Source: Gemmatimonadota bacterium
GTDB lineage: Bacteria; Gemmatimonadota; Gemmatimonadetes; Longimicrobiales; Gaopeijiaceae
Direction of reading: 5' to 3'
Length of the DNA: 64,000 nucleotides
NCBI GenBank assembly: GCA_028873595.1
Contig: JAPPOV010000052.1
Location: 1-64,000 of the forward strand
Of this stretch, positions 9,371 to 19,552 are shown one piece after another (the first letter of the stretch is position 1; every line of letters starts with the position of its first letter). The notes under the pieces are model-generated. The model was not told where the DNA came from. It did no database searches and worked only from the letters and a program-made list of their open reading frames with translations. A program made the position numbers and the translations under genes.

Positions 9371-9447
9371 TGCAGGGGCGATTTGAGGCGTATTGCGGCC
9401 CGCAGGATGTGTTGAGTTCTACACATCAGCGAACGAGCTAAAAAGCC
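9371..9447 (+). promoter_or_regulatory. SAM-II riboswitch upstream of metH
   Basis: The metH leader contains the two invariant SAM-II blocks in order: GATTTGAGGCGTATTGC (9380-9396) and GCTAAAAAGCC (9437-9447). These correspond to GAUUUAACCGUAUUGC and GCUAAAAAGG in the SAM-II structure I recall. Helix P1 is GGGC/GCCC (9376-9379 with 9398-9401), extended by TGC/GCA (9371-9373 with 9402-9404). The pseudoknot bases covary: the usual CC/GG is here GGC/GCC (9387-9389 with 9445-9447). An extra perfect 7-bp hairpin (9406-9412 with 9421-9427) sits in the linker that is normally short. SAM-II senses S-adenosylmethionine and usually represses translation of methionine genes, which fits its position before methionine synthase. 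Confidence 0.85.
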
Positions 9448-9479
9448 GAAGCCCTGTAGCGCGTCGCGCACAGGGTTTC
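9448..9479 (+). promoter_or_regulatory. Leader hairpin between SAM-II element and metH
   Basis: A 10-bp stem (9448-9457 with 9470-9479, one G-T pair) encloses a GC-rich loop that can itself pair. No T-run follows, so it is not a standard intrinsic terminator. It lies directly after the SAM-II 3' arm and about seven bases before the AGAGGAG ribosome site (9486-9492), so it may relay ligand state to the start region. That role is inference. Confidence 0.5.
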
Positions 9480-9498
9480 GTCGTTAGAGGAGCGATCA

Positions 9499-12400
9499 GT
9501 GAAAGAGATGACCACCCTTCGATCGCGCGACGAGCGCATCGAGGTCCTCGACCGCGCCATCGCAGAGCGGATTCTCATCCTCGATGGCGCGATGGGCACC
9601 ATGATCCAGAGGCACGCTCCGTCGGAGAAGGATTTTCGCGGCGATCGCTTCGCGGATAACGAGGTGCCCCTGATCGGCGCCAACGACCTCCTGTGCCTCA
9701 CGCGCCCCGAGATGATTCGCTCGATCCATCGCGAATACCTCCTCGCCGGTGCCGACCTGATCGAAACGAACACGTTCGGTGCCAACCGAATTTCCCTTGA
9801 GGACTACGACCTCGCCGAGATCGCAGAAGAGCTGAACTACGCGGCCGCAGTTCTGGCTCGAGAGGCCGCCGATGCCGTGGAGGCAGACCAACCAGGGCGG
9901 ACGTGCTGGGTGGCCGGAGCCCTTGGCCCCACAAATCGTACGGCGTCGATTTCTCCCGACGTAGGCGACCCGGGTGCCCGCAACGTCACGTTCGATGAGC
10001 TGGTGGACGCGTACGCGGAGCAGACGCGCGGCCTGCTGAACGGCGGAGCCGATGTCCTCCTCGTCGAGACGGCGTTCGACACACTCAACGCCAAGGCCGC
10101 ACTGTACGCGGTCTCCGCCGTACTCGAGGAACTCGCCCTGGACGTACCAGTCATGGTATCGGGGACAATCACCGACCAGAGTGGCCGCACACTTTCGGGC
10201 CAGACGCCCGAGGCATTCTACAACTCCGTGTCTCACGGAGCGCAGCCAGGTCCCGGCCGACGCCGCGGCTTGCTCTCCGTCGGGTTGAACTGCGCGCTCG
10301 GCATCGATCAGCTCCGGCCCTTCCTTGAAGAGCTCGCGGACGCGGCTGCCGTCCCCGTCAGCTGTTATCCCAACGCCGGTCTTCCCAATGAGTTCGGAGA
10401 ATACGACGACACGCCTGAGCACATGGCCGCCGTCACCCGTGAATTCGCAGAAGCCGGATTCCTGAACATCGTAGGCGGCTGCTGCGGCACGACACCCGAC
10501 CACATCCGGGCGATCTCCGCCGCCGTCAGCGATCTCCAGCCTCGAGTTCTTCCCCAGTTACAGGTCAGGACTCGCCTTTCCGGTCTCGAGCCCATTTCGA
10601 TCGGGCCGGACTCACTCTTCGTGAACGTGGGCGAGCGGACCAACGTCACCGGATCGCGTCGATTCGCCCGACTCATCCGTGAGAACGACTACGAGACCGC
10701 CGTAGAGGTCGCGCTCCAGCAGGTTCTGGGCGGCGCCCAGATCCTCGACGTCAACATGGACGAAGGCCTGCTCGATGCGGTCGCCGCCATGACGCGATTC
10801 CTGAATCTGCTGGCATCCGAACCGGAGATCTCCCGGATCCCGGTGATGGTCGATTCATCGGATTGGGCGGTGATCGAAGCAGGATTGAAGACGCTACAGG
10901 GCAAAGGCGTCGTGAACTCGATCTCGATGAAGGACGGAGAAGACGAGTTCCGCGAACGGGCTCGAGCCGTGCGGAGGTACGGGGCCGCTGCGGTCGTCAT
11001 GGCCTTTGACGAAGAAGGTCAGGCCGACACGCTCGATCGACGCGTGGACATCTGTTCCCGGGCGTACCGCATCCTCGTCGACGAAGAGGGCTTTCCACCC
11101 GAGGACGTCATTTTCGACCCGAACGTCTTCGCGGTCGCGACCGGCATCGAAGAGCACGCGCAGTACGCCATCTGGTTCATCGAAGCCGTGCGCCAGATCA
11201 AAGCGGCATGCCCGCACGCTTTGACCAGCGGTGGAATCAGCAATGTGTCTTTCTCGTTCCGGGGGAGCGCCGAAGTACGGGAGGCGATGCACGCAGCCTT
11301 TCTGTACCATGCGATCGAGGCAGGCCTGGACATGGGAATCGTCAACGCCGGTGCACTCCCCGTGTACGACGATATCCCCGAAGACCTGCTGGGTCCGGTC
11401 GAGGATGTACTCTTTGCCCGGAACCTCGACGCAACGGAGATACTCACCGCCATCGCGGGCGAACGCACCGGTACGACGCAGCGCCGGGTCGACGAGGATC
11501 TATCGTGGCGAGAGAAGCCGGTCCATGACCGCCTCGTTCACGCGCTCGTCCACGGCATCGACGCTTGGGTCCAGGAGGACGCAGAAACAGCCCGCCAGAG
11601 CCTCCCACGCGCCCTCGATGTCATCGAGGGGCCGCTCATGGACGGGATGAACGTCGTCGGCGATCGATTCGGGTCCGGGCGCATGTTCCTGCCGCAGGTG
11701 GTGAAGAGCGCACGGGTCATGAAGAAAGCCGTAGCGCACCTCGTTCCGTTTCTGGAAGCGGAGCAGACCGACGCAGGCGGCAAGGGCAAGGTGCTCATGG
11801 CGACCGTGAAGGGCGATGTGCACGACATCGGGAAGAACATCGTCGGTGTCGTCCTGCAGTGTAACGGCTACGAAGTCGTCGACCTCGGTGTCATGGTTCC
11901 GGCCAAGCGCATCCTCGAGGCCGCCCGGGAGCACGACGTGGACGTGATCGGACTCTCGGGACTGATCACGCCATCGCTCGATCAAATGGTTCATGTCGCG
12001 ACGGAGATGGAGCGGCTAGGGTTCGACGCTCCGCTCCTGATCGGAGGTGCGACCACCTCGCGAGCGCATACGGCAGTGAAGATCGAGGAGCAGTATTCGG
12101 GCCCGACGGTGCACGTGCTTGACGCCTCTCGCGCCGTCGGCGTCGTCTCGATCCTGCTCGACGACAACCGCCGTCGTCGCTTCATGGAGGAGACCCGGCG
12201 TGACTACGCAGAGCTGCGTGACCTGCGTGCCGGTCGCGAGAAGCGCTCCGCACTGCTTTCGATCGAGGAGGCACGGGAGCGACGCTTCGAGGGCAGCTGG
12301 GCTACGTACGTCCCACCCCGCCCCGCATCGGAGGGCATCCACGTGCTCGACGACGTCACGGTCGCAGACCTGCGGGATTACATCGACTGGACCCCCTTCC

Positions 12401-13263
12401 TCCGGACGTGGGAGCTTCACGGTGCCTACCCGGCGATCCTGAACGACGACCTCGTCGGTGAGCAGGCGCGCAGCCTGCTGGACGATGCCGCCCGGCTTCT
12501 CGATCAGATGGCCGAGAGCGATGTGCTCGATCCGCTCGCAGTCGTCGGGATCTTCCCTGCGGCTGCCACAGGAGACGACGTACATCTTTTCGAACCTTCC
12601 ATGTCCGGCGCACCAACGAGGCCGCCCGCCCAGAATCCCGTCGCAACGATTCGAACGCTCCGGCAGCAGTTCGGGAAGGACGGACGGGCCAACCTGGCGC
12701 TCGCTGACTTCATCGCCCCTGCCGGCACTCGAGAAGACTGGGTCGGGGCGTTCGCCGTGACAGCCGGTGGCAGGGTCGAGGAACTCGCTGCCCGGTTCGA
12801 GGCCGAGCACGACGATTACCATGCGATCATGGCCAAGGCGCTCGCCGATCGAATCGCGGAGGCGCTCGCCGAATACGTACATGAACGCGTGCGTAGAGAT
12901 TTGTGGGCGTACGCCGCAGACGAAGTACTCGAAAACGAAGCGCTCATCTCCGAAGAATATCGTGGAATCCGACCGGCCCCCGGGTATCCAGCGTGCCCGG
13001 ATCACACGGAAAAAGCTACGCTCTTTACACTCCTCCGTGTCGAGGAGACCATCGGCATTGGCCTTACGGAAAGCTTCGCGATGACACCCGGTGCCTCAGT
13101 GAGTGGCTGGTACTTCTCCCACCCGGAGGCTCGGTACTTCGGCGTGGGACGGCTCGGCCGGGATCAGGTCGAGGACTATGCCGCCAGAAAAGGATGGAGG
13201 CTGGACGAGGCGGAGCGGTGGTTGGCCCCGAACCTCGGGTACCGGCCAGGAGGTGACTCGTGA
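9499..13263 (+). CDS. metH: Cobalamin-dependent methionine synthase
   Basis: Transfers a methyl group from 5-methyltetrahydrofolate to homocysteine through B12. The 1,254-residue protein has the full four-module order. The homocysteine domain (about 15-340) has zinc ligands Cys265 in GLNCALG and Cys328/Cys329 in GGCCGTT. The pterin domain (about 365-630) begins at [13 protein letters not shown]. The cobalamin cap and Rossmann domain (about 660-910) has His775 of DVHDIGKN. The C-terminal reactivation domain (about 930-1250) has [12 protein letters not shown] near 1160. GTG start at 9499 with AGAGGAG six bases upstream. A SAM-II element controls the leader. The stop overlaps the next start (GTGA), so metH is coupled to the fused methyltransferase/reductase gene that makes its folate substrate. 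Confidence 0.96.
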   Translation: MKEMTTLRSRDERIEVLDRAIAERILILDGAMGTMIQRHAPSEKDFRGDRFADNEVPLIGANDLLCLTRPEMIRSIHREYLLAGADLIETNTFGANRISLEDYDLAEIAEELNYAAAVLAREAADAVEADQPGRTCWVAGALGPTNRTASISPDVGDPGARNVTFDELVDAYAEQTRGLLNGGADVLLVETAFDTLNAKAALYAVSAVLEELALDVPVMVSGTITDQSGRTLSGQTPEAFYNSVSHGAQPGPGRRRGLLSVGLNCALGIDQLRPFLEELADAAAVPVSCYPNAGLPNEFGEYDDTPEHMAAVTREFAEAGFLNIVGGCCGTTPDHIRAISAAVSDLQPRVLPQLQVRTRLSGLEPISIGPDSLFVNVGERTNVTGSRRFARLIRENDYETAVEVALQQVLGGAQILDVNMDEGLLDAVAAMTRFLNLLASEPEISRIPVMVDSSDWAVIEAGLKTLQGKGVVNSISMKDGEDEFRERARAVRRYGAAAVVMAFDEEGQADTLDRRVDICSRAYRILVDEEGFPPEDVIFDPNVFAVATGIEEHAQYAIWFIEAVRQIKAACPHALTSGGISNVSFSFRGSAEVREAMHAAFLYHAIEAGLDMGIVNAGALPVYDDIPEDLLGPVEDVLFARNLDATEILTAIAGERTGTTQRRVDEDLSWREKPVHDRLVHALVHGIDAWVQEDAETARQSLPRALDVIEGPLMDGMNVVGDRFGSGRMFLPQVVKSARVMKKAVAHLVPFLEAEQTDAGGKGKVLMATVKGDVHDIGKNIVGVVLQCNGYEVVDLGVMVPAKRILEAAREHDVDVIGLSGLITPSLDQMVHVATEMERLGFDAPLLIGGATTSRAHTAVKIEEQYSGPTVHVLDASRAVGVVSILLDDNRRRRFMEETRRDYAELRDLRAGREKRSALLSIEEARERRFEGSWATYVPPRPASEGIHVLDDVTVADLRDYIDWTPFLRTWELHGAYPAILNDDLVGEQARSLLDDAARLLDQMAESDVLDPLAVVGIFPAAATGDDVHLFEPSMSGAPTRPPAQNPVATIRTLRQQFGKDGRANLALADFIAPAGTREDWVGAFAVTAGGRVEELAARFEAEHDDYHAIMAKALADRIAEALAEYVHERVRRDLWAYAADEVLENEALISEEYRGIRPAPGYPACPDHTEKATLFTLLRVEETIGIGLTESFAMTPGASVSGWYFSHPEARYFGVGRLGRDQVEDYAARKGWRLDEAERWLAPNLGYRPGGDS

Positions 13264-15149
13264 AGTCCCTCATCGCCGATGATCGCGTCCATATCTTCGA
13301 CGGGGCCATGGGGACCCTGCTCTACAGTCGGGGCGTCTTCGTGAATGTCTGCTACGACGAGCTCAATCTCAGTCGCCCGGAACTCGTACGGGGGATTCAC
13401 GAGGAGTATGTCGACGCCGGAGCGGACATCCTCGAGACGAATACCTTCGGTGCCAACCCGGTGAAGCTCTCGTCGTACAGTCTCGATGACCGTACAGAGG
13501 AGCTCAACGAACAGGCTGCTCGACTTGCGGTGGAGGCAGCGTCGAAAGCGCAGGTGACCGACCGGGACGTTATGCGCACCTCGAGCGAGCGTCCGGTGGC
13601 CGTCACGGGTGCCATCGGTCCGCTCGGAATTCGGATCGAGCCCTGGGGTCCTACGTCTCTCGAGGAGGCAGAGGCGTATTTCGGTCGGCAGGTCGCCGGA
13701 CTGCTCGCGGGCGGAGTGGACGGCTTCGTCCTCGAGACGTTCTCGGACCTTTCCGAGCTCGGGTGTGCCCTGCGCGCGATTCGCGCCGCATGCGACTTGC
13801 CCGTCTTCGCGCACATGACCGTAGGGACGGACGGAAGGACCTCGCTAGGCACGGAGCCAGCCCAAGTCGCGCGGTCCCTTGAGGAGTCCGGCGCCGACGT
13901 GATCGGTCTGAACTGCTCCGTCGGCCCTGCGGTCATGCTCGACGCCATTGAGGAGATGGCAGAGGTCACGACGCTTCCGTTGAGCGCGCAGCCGAACGCC
14001 GGGCTACCCCGGACGGTGCGTGACCGAAAGATCTACCTCGCCAGCCCCGACTACATGGCACAGTATGCGCGCCGCATGATCGACGTCGGCGTTCGCTTCG
14101 TCGGAGGGTGCTGCGGAACGACGCCGGATCATGTTCGAAAGATGCGTGACGCCGTGGCTGCTCTTCAGCCGAAGCATCCTGTCGTTACGATCCGCGAGGC
14201 TTCCGCGAGCCCCGCATCGATTGCAGAACCAGTGCCACTCGAGGGCCGCTCGGCGTGGGGTCGAAAGCTCGTCCGCGGCGAGACGGTCGCCTCCGTCGAG
14301 ATCATCCCGCCGCACAGTTGGGACGCTTCGCAGGTGACCACACCCGCCCGTCAACTCAAGGTCTCCGGTGTGGATGCGGTGAGTATCGTGGAAAGCCCGC
14401 GCTCCCGCAGCCGCATGGGTGCACTGTCCGCGGCGCTGATCGTAGAGCGGGACGTCGGCCTCGAGTCGATCGTCCACTACACGTGCCGAGACAAGAACAT
14501 GCTCGGCATGATCTCCGATCTTCTGGGAGCCGCAGCGGCCGGGATCCGGAACGTCCTCGTCGTTTCGGGAGATCCACCAGCAATGGGACCCTACCCGGAT
14601 GCCACCGCCGTCTTCGACATCGATTCCATCGGGCTCACGAACGTCATCCAGGGCCTCAACCGGGGTATCGACCCCGGAGGCAATGCCATCGGCGCCCCGA
14701 CCGAATTCGTGCAGGGTGTCGCCCTGAATCAGGGAGCGGTCGATCAGAATCGAGAACGCAAACGCTTTCACTACAAGGTCGAGGCAGGGGCGGATTTTGC
14801 GATCACCCAGCCGGTGTTCAACCCCGACGCCCTCCGGGCCTTTCTCGAAGCGACGAATCCGGACATCCCCGTCGTCGCAGGCATTTGGCCCTTCGTCGAC
14901 CTCCGCAACGCGGAGTTCCTCGCCAACGAGATGCCGGGCGTGGACGTACCGGCAGAGTTCGTCGAGCGTATGCGGATCGCCCAGGCCTCGGGAGCGGACA
15001 CCGCCCTGGAGGAGGGGGTCACGATCGCGCTCGAAATGATCGAGGCGACACGCGGATTAGTGCGTGGGTTCCACCTGACCGCACCCCACAGGAACGTTCA
15101 GGTCGCCTTGCGGGTCCTGCGCGAGAGTGGGGTTCGAGCGACAGCGTAG
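13260..15149 (+). CDS. Bifunctional homocysteine S-methyltransferase / methylenetetrahydrofolate reductase
   Basis: A 629-residue fusion like Bacillus YitJ. The N-terminal half (about residues 5-300) is a homocysteine methyltransferase barrel with [25 protein letters not shown] and zinc-binding cysteines in GLNCSVGP and [11 protein letters not shown]. The C-terminal half (about 330-620) is an MTHFR barrel with [24 protein letters not shown] and [14 protein letters not shown]; it reduces methylene-THF to methyl-THF. It begins inside the metH stop codon, so both come from one SAM-II-controlled transcript. Having a second homocysteine methyltransferase domain beside a complete MetH is redundant on paper. 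It may use another methyl donor or supply methionine when cobalamin is short; that is inference. Confidence 0.92.
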   Translation: MKSLIADDRVHIFDGAMGTLLYSRGVFVNVCYDELNLSRPELVRGIHEEYVDAGADILETNTFGANPVKLSSYSLDDRTEELNEQAARLAVEAASKAQVTDRDVMRTSSERPVAVTGAIGPLGIRIEPWGPTSLEEAEAYFGRQVAGLLAGGVDGFVLETFSDLSELGCALRAIRAACDLPVFAHMTVGTDGRTSLGTEPAQVARSLEESGADVIGLNCSVGPAVMLDAIEEMAEVTTLPLSAQPNAGLPRTVRDRKIYLASPDYMAQYARRMIDVGVRFVGGCCGTTPDHVRKMRDAVAALQPKHPVVTIREASASPASIAEPVPLEGRSAWGRKLVRGETVASVEIIPPHSWDASQVTTPARQLKVSGVDAVSIVESPRSRSRMGALSAALIVERDVGLESIVHYTCRDKNMLGMISDLLGAAAAGIRNVLVVSGDPPAMGPYPDATAVFDIDSIGLTNVIQGLNRGIDPGGNAIGAPTEFVQGVALNQGAVDQNRERKRFHYKVEAGADFAITQPVFNPDALRAFLEATNPDIPVVAGIWPFVDLRNAEFLANEMPGVDVPAEFVERMRIAQASGADTALEEGVTIALEMIEATRGLVRGFHLTAPHRNVQVALRVLRESGVRATA

Positions 15150-15158
15150 CGCATTGGG

Positions 15159-16004
15159 TTATACGAGTTCGAGGATCGTGCGTAGCGTGCGCCCAGCGCT
15201 CCGCTCACCGAGGTTGCTGACGTACACCTTCTCCGCACCGACGGACCGTAAGGCTCGGATGGTACGCGCGCAGATTTCTTCGGCAGTCGCGCCGCCTTCG
15301 AACTCGGACTGGATCTCTTCGGCGGGCACCGGAAAGAAGGAGCCGAGCGTCGAGAGGGTCCGGGGATTCGCCGAGCGGTAGTAGAAGACGCCGAAGATGA
15401 CGGGCTTCTTCGATCCGACGCGATCAGCCTCCGCAAGGAGGTCTTCCACAGCTCGCGTCGAGTGATGCGATACGATCTGGCTCAGCGCATACTCAGCGTG
15501 AGCATCCGGGGCGGTAATGAAGCCGATCTGCTCTTGCGCCGAACGGTGCGGATTGACCCAGCCCCCAAGCGTCAAAGACGGCACTCGTCCAGCGAGGATC
15601 TCCCTCAGGTCTCGACCGTGCGGCACGCATCGGGGTGGTGGTACGGACACGTCGCCACCAAGAACGGTCAGAGACTCGAAACCGTCCGAAGCCGCCCGCA
15701 CGGCGAACGTCTCACAATATTCGAGCGCATGCTTGCAGGTCAGGATCGGGATGATCCTCGAAATGTCGACTGAGTCCCCGACGTTCGCGCCAACGTGCGC
15801 CAGATTCTCCTCTTCCGCCGCACCGACCGCATTGTCGGTCAGAAAGACAAAAAGCTCCTGCCGGGTCAAGCGACCCAAGGTGTGATGAAGGTCGATCCAT
15901 GCCGACATCCCCGCTTCACCACTCAGATTGGAACGAGGTGGCCGAAGCTCCACCGTGACCAGTGGCCCAGAGGCCCGTAGTGCCTCGATCAAGGAGCTCA
16001 CCAT
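15159..16004 (-). CDS. MTHFR-superfamily protein of unconfirmed activity
   Basis: A 281-residue barrel protein related to methylenetetrahydrofolate reductase: TVELRPPRSNL at the N-terminus (family glutamate in the first strand), IIPILTCKHALEYC (equivalent of HYTCRD), LTVLGGDVSVPPP (flavin-contacting GD), and LGGWVNPH. The segment that in true MTHFR reads ITQ-F-F is ALSQIVSHHSTRAVEDLL, so the folate-side motif is not canonical. It reads against the fused MTHFR gene (nine bases between the two stops) and its ATG overlaps the upstream M24 peptidase by seven bases. It could act on another folate or flavin substrate; the function is open. Confidence 0.7.
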   Translation of the reverse strand: MVSSLIEALRASGPLVTVELRPPRSNLSGEAGMSAWIDLHHTLGRLTRQELFVFLTDNAVGAAEEENLAHVGANVGDSVDISRIIPILTCKHALEYCETFAVRAASDGFESLTVLGGDVSVPPPRCVPHGRDLREILAGRVPSLTLGGWVNPHRSAQEQIGFITAPDAHAEYALSQIVSHHSTRAVEDLLAEADRVGSKKPVIFGVFYYRSANPRTLSTLGSFFPVPAEEIQSEFEGGATAEEICARTIRALRSVGAEKVYVSNLGERSAGRTLRTILELV

Positions 16005-17326
16005 CCGACGAGACCTTCGACCTCGGCGGCCGCGGTCGGCAGGTCCGCAGTCAGCACCTCGGCTCCATCGGCCGTGACCACTACGTCGTCTTCGACCCGA
16101 ATACCGATCCCGGCCCACCGTGCGACTCGACCATCGCAGAGCGCGGGTCGGAAATACAGACCCGGCTCTATTGTGAAGACCATACCCGGCTCGAGGACAC
16201 GAGACGCACCAAGCCGCGCGTAGTCGCCCGGATCGTGCACGTCGAGCCCAAGCCAGTGCGAGGTTCGATGTGGGAAGAAGTCACGGTGCGCTCCTTCCTC
16301 CAGCGCTTCATCGACCGCTCCGGACAGAACTCCGAGGTCGATCAACCCCTCGACGAGCACACGTGTGGACGCATCGTGTACGTCGCCGATCGTCGCCGCC
16401 GGCCGCACGGCTGCGATTCCGGCTTCACGCGCCCGGTCGACGACTTCGTACACTGCCCGTTGCTCCTCCGTGAACCGCCCACTCGCAGGATACGTCCGTG
16501 TGACGTCGCCGTGGTACAACCCGAATTCGGCTCCGGCATCGATGAGCACGAGAGCCCCTTCCGGCACGGACACATCGTTCGACACATAGTGCAGCACACA
16601 CGTGTTCTCACCACCACCCACAATCGACTCGAAGCCGGGGCCCGTGGCCCCGGCGGCCCGGAACGCTCGCTCCAGCTCGGCCTCGATGGCCCACTCACCG
16701 ACCCCTTGGGCAATGACCTGGGCGGCGGCCCGATGTCCCTCCATCGTGATCCGACACGCCTCGCGAATAAGACTCAGCTCGTGCTCCGATTTCACCAGCC
16801 GGAGGTCATCCAGAATCTCACCGGGATCGATCACCCCGCGCGGGCCGGTCCCTTGCCGCGCCCCGCGAGCTCGTGCGGTCTCGAGTGCCCCCATGATGGC
16901 GTGCTCGATGACACCGCCGCATCCCAATCGAACGTGGATCTTGTCGGCATCCCCCAGGAGCGCGGGCAACCGAGTCGAGACTTCCTGAATCGGGTACACC
17001 TCGTCCGCCCCGGACTTTCGTTGCACTCCCTCCAGGCCCAGCCGAGGTCCGCTCCACAGCTCCGCCTCCGGATCGCGGGAACGGGCGAAGACCTCCATTC
17101 GGGGCTTCGAGCCTCCCACCAGGACCGCAACACACCCTGGTTCCACCAGCCCCGTGAGGTAGAAGAGTTCACGGTCGGGTACGTACGGGCGCTCCGTATC
17201 ACGAGACGCATGTTGGATCGGCGCCGCTGGTAACACCATGACGCCGTCGCCGAGTGCATCGAAGACCGACGCTCGTCGCCGAACGAGCTCACCGGAGGGT
17301 GCGGAGACCGCTGTCATTGGGCACAT
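15998..17326 (-). CDS. pepP: Aminopeptidase P family (Xaa-Pro) metallopeptidase, M24B
   Basis: A 442-residue cytoplasmic enzyme that releases N-terminal residues preceding proline. The N-terminal creatinase-like domain starts with RRRASVFDALGDGVMVLPAAP and contains RPYVPDRELFYLTG. The C-terminal pita-bread domain shows all five metal ligands: two Asp in VLIDAGAEFGLYHGDVTRTY, His in HRTSHWLGLDVHD, Glu in FTIEPGLYF and Glu in IRVEDDVVV. ATG at 17326 or three codons later (MTAVSAPS). It is the first gene of a pair with the MTHFR-like gene and diverges from the TonB receptor across about 70 bases. No signal peptide. Confidence 0.88.
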   Translation of the reverse strand: MCPMTAVSAPSGELVRRRASVFDALGDGVMVLPAAPIQHASRDTERPYVPDRELFYLTGLVEPGCVAVLVGGSKPRMEVFARSRDPEAELWSGPRLGLEGVQRKSGADEVYPIQEVSTRLPALLGDADKIHVRLGCGGVIEHAIMGALETARARGARQGTGPRGVIDPGEILDDLRLVKSEHELSLIREACRITMEGHRAAAQVIAQGVGEWAIEAELERAFRAAGATGPGFESIVGGGENTCVLHYVSNDVSVPEGALVLIDAGAEFGLYHGDVTRTYPASGRFTEEQRAVYEVVDRAREAGIAAVRPAATIGDVHDASTRVLVEGLIDLGVLSGAVDEALEEGAHRDFFPHRTSHWLGLDVHDPGDYARLGASRVLEPGMVFTIEPGLYFRPALCDGRVARWAGIGIRVEDDVVVTADGAEVLTADLPTAAAEVEGLVGW

Positions 17327-17395
17327 ATCGGCAACCTAGCGGTACCGCTGTACGTTGTCTCGACCAGAAGTTGTCGCATCATCCCCGGAGTCCTC

Positions 17396-19537
17396 GTGAC
17401 ACGTTCGAAGTATGTGTTCTCATCGGTGTCGAGTGTCGTCCTCGCGGCCGCCCTCGTCACGCCTGGGATCGCCCAGGACCCCGACCCAGATTCTGCAGTG
17501 GTCCTCGACCCGATTCTGGTCCGTGTCTTGCCCAGCACCATTGGCACCCAGGCTCCGTACCCGGTTTCTGTCATCACGGGTTCCCAGCTTACCAGGGCTA
17601 CGGCGTCGGCCTTCATCGAGGAGGCCGTCCGAGCCGTACCCGGTGTCCAGATCCATAACCGCTTCAACTTCGCGGTCGGTGAACGAATCGCGATTCGCGG
17701 CTTCGGCCCGCGAGCCCAGTTCGGGGTTCGGGGCATTCGAGTCCTCGTTGACGGGATTCCAGCAACGCTTCCAGACGGCCAGGCGACGCTCGACCACCTC
17801 GATCTCTCAGGCCTGGGTCGTGTCGAAACGCTCCGAGGGCCGAATGCATCCCTGTACGGCAACGCAGCAGGTGGCGTCCTGCACTTCCGCACCACCGACC
17901 CCGCTGAGGAGCCAGCGACCGTTTCAATGCGTTGGACGGGAGGCTCTCTCGGAAACTCCACGGGTACCACCGCAGGTGAAGACGTTTCACACTCGATGTG
18001 GACGCTTCAGGGTGTAGCAACGGGCACGGTCGGAGAGGCTGGGTACCGAGCGGGTTTCTACACGACAGATTTCGACGGCTATCGGCGCAACCCGGAAACC
18101 GATGACGGAACGCCGTACGGAGCGGCAACCCGAACCGTACTGAACGGAACCCTGACGCTGCCTCTGGCCAACGGCCTACTTCGCCTCGTTGCGAACGCCA
18201 TGGATCTCGACGCAGAAAACCCCGGCTCGCTTCCGCAGGCGGTACTCGACGAAGGGAACCGCGCGGCGTGGGGCTTCAATGTGCGCAGCGCCGCGATCAA
18301 GGATGTTCGCCAGGGCCAGCTCGGGGCGTCGTGGATGGGCCCGGTGGGCTCACTCGACGGAGAGTTCGCTCTCTGGGGTATCCGACGTGAGCTCTTCAAC
18401 CCCATTCCGGGGCGTGTCATCGATCTTACACGAAACGCGGGCGGAATCCGGACGCTCTTCCAGGGCGACGCTCCGCTCAACGAGCGCACGACATTCGGAT
18501 GGGGCGCCGGCTTCGAAGCTGAGCTTCAAAGCGACAACCGCCTCAACTTCGCAAACAACGGCGGCGATCCCGGTGATCGGATTCTCGATCAGCTCGAGAA
18601 CGTCGGAACTGCGGGCATCTACGTTCAAGGGCGTCTCGACACTGCAGAGCGCTTGTCGATTCTGGCGGGATTGCGTTACGACAACATCAACTTCAGCGCG
18701 ACGGACAACTTCCTGGTCGGTGGTGACCCGGACGACACAGGTGAGCGCACGATGAGCGCGTTCAGCCCGTCTCTTGGTGCGGTGCTTCGCATCGAGGACG
18801 ACTCGGAGATCTTCGCCTCGGTCGGGCGCTCGTTCGAAACGCCGACGACCACTGAACTCGCCAATCGGGCTTCGGGAGCAGGAGGCTTCAATCCGGATCT
18901 GAACCCGCAACTTGGCACGACGATCGAGGGTGGTGCGCGAACGGTGCTCAACCAGATGATCGGGCTGGAGCTCTCGGTCTTCCGGACCAACATCACGGAC
19001 GGCCTGGTGCCGTTCGAGGTCGCTAGCGATCCCGGTCGCACATATTTCCGCAACTCTGCCGAGTCGCACCATGCCGGCTTCGAGGTCTCAGCGGATGCGA
19101 GCCTGGGGAGTGGGGTCAGCGCCCGACTCGCGTACACGGACGTGAATGGCGAGTACGACGCCTTCGTGACCGATGACAACGACGATTACTCTGGGAATAT
19201 GATCCCCGGCCTCGCTCCCCGTCGCCTTGACGGTGTTCTCGTCTGGGAGCGCAACGGCAGGTACATCGAGCTTCGGGGGCTCTGGCAGGACAACGTCCCG
19301 GTCAACGATGCCAACTCGGCGGAGTCGCCGTCGTACTTCATCACTGACCTTCGGGTCGGCTCAGAGGAAATCGACGTCGGCCGCTTCTTTCTCTCCCCGT
19401 TCATCTCCATCCAGAACCTCGGTGACGAGCAGTACAACGCGTCAGTCGTCCCGAACGCCTTCGGAAGCAGGTTCTTCGAGCCCGGACCAAGCCGAACCTT
19501 TCGGTTTGGAATGGGCGTGACGTGGGCCAACCGCTGA
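17396..19537 (+). CDS. TonB-dependent outer-membrane receptor
   Basis: A 713-residue ligand-gated outer-membrane channel. It has a signal peptide (SSVSSVVLAAALVTPGIAQ), a possible TonB box (DPILVRVLP, about residue 40), and a plug domain (about 50-170; AVRAVPGVQIHNRFN, IAIRGFGPRAQFGVRG, VLVDGIP, LGRVETLRGPNASLYGNAAGG). The 22-strand barrel has LSILAGLRYDN, ASVGRSFETPTTTELANR and the C-terminal FEPGPSRTFRFGMGVTW. The plug resembles ferric-siderophore/FecA-like receptors more than BtuB, but the ligand cannot be read from sequence. Start is GTG at 17396. It lies alone; proximity to the B12-dependent metH is suggestive at most. The gene ends 15 bases from the convergent glycosidase gene. Confidence 0.88.
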   Translation: MTRSKYVFSSVSSVVLAAALVTPGIAQDPDPDSAVVLDPILVRVLPSTIGTQAPYPVSVITGSQLTRATASAFIEEAVRAVPGVQIHNRFNFAVGERIAIRGFGPRAQFGVRGIRVLVDGIPATLPDGQATLDHLDLSGLGRVETLRGPNASLYGNAAGGVLHFRTTDPAEEPATVSMRWTGGSLGNSTGTTAGEDVSHSMWTLQGVATGTVGEAGYRAGFYTTDFDGYRRNPETDDGTPYGAATRTVLNGTLTLPLANGLLRLVANAMDLDAENPGSLPQAVLDEGNRAAWGFNVRSAAIKDVRQGQLGASWMGPVGSLDGEFALWGIRRELFNPIPGRVIDLTRNAGGIRTLFQGDAPLNERTTFGWGAGFEAELQSDNRLNFANNGGDPGDRILDQLENVGTAGIYVQGRLDTAERLSILAGLRYDNINFSATDNFLVGGDPDDTGERTMSAFSPSLGAVLRIEDDSEIFASVGRSFETPTTTELANRASGAGGFNPDLNPQLGTTIEGGARTVLNQMIGLELSVFRTNITDGLVPFEVASDPGRTYFRNSAESHHAGFEVSADASLGSGVSARLAYTDVNGEYDAFVTDDNDDYSGNMIPGLAPRRLDGVLVWERNGRYIELRGLWQDNVPVNDANSAESPSYFITDLRVGSEEIDVGRFFLSPFISIQNLGDEQYNASVVPNAFGSRFFEPGPSRTFRFGMGVTWANR

Positions 19538-19552
19538 GCTGAGGCGGTCCGT

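Noticed and set aside
17396..19537. Calling the TonB receptor a B12 receptor because metH is nearby.
   Set aside because: No cobalamin riboswitch in its short leader, and the plug resembles siderophore-type receptors; proximity alone is not enough.
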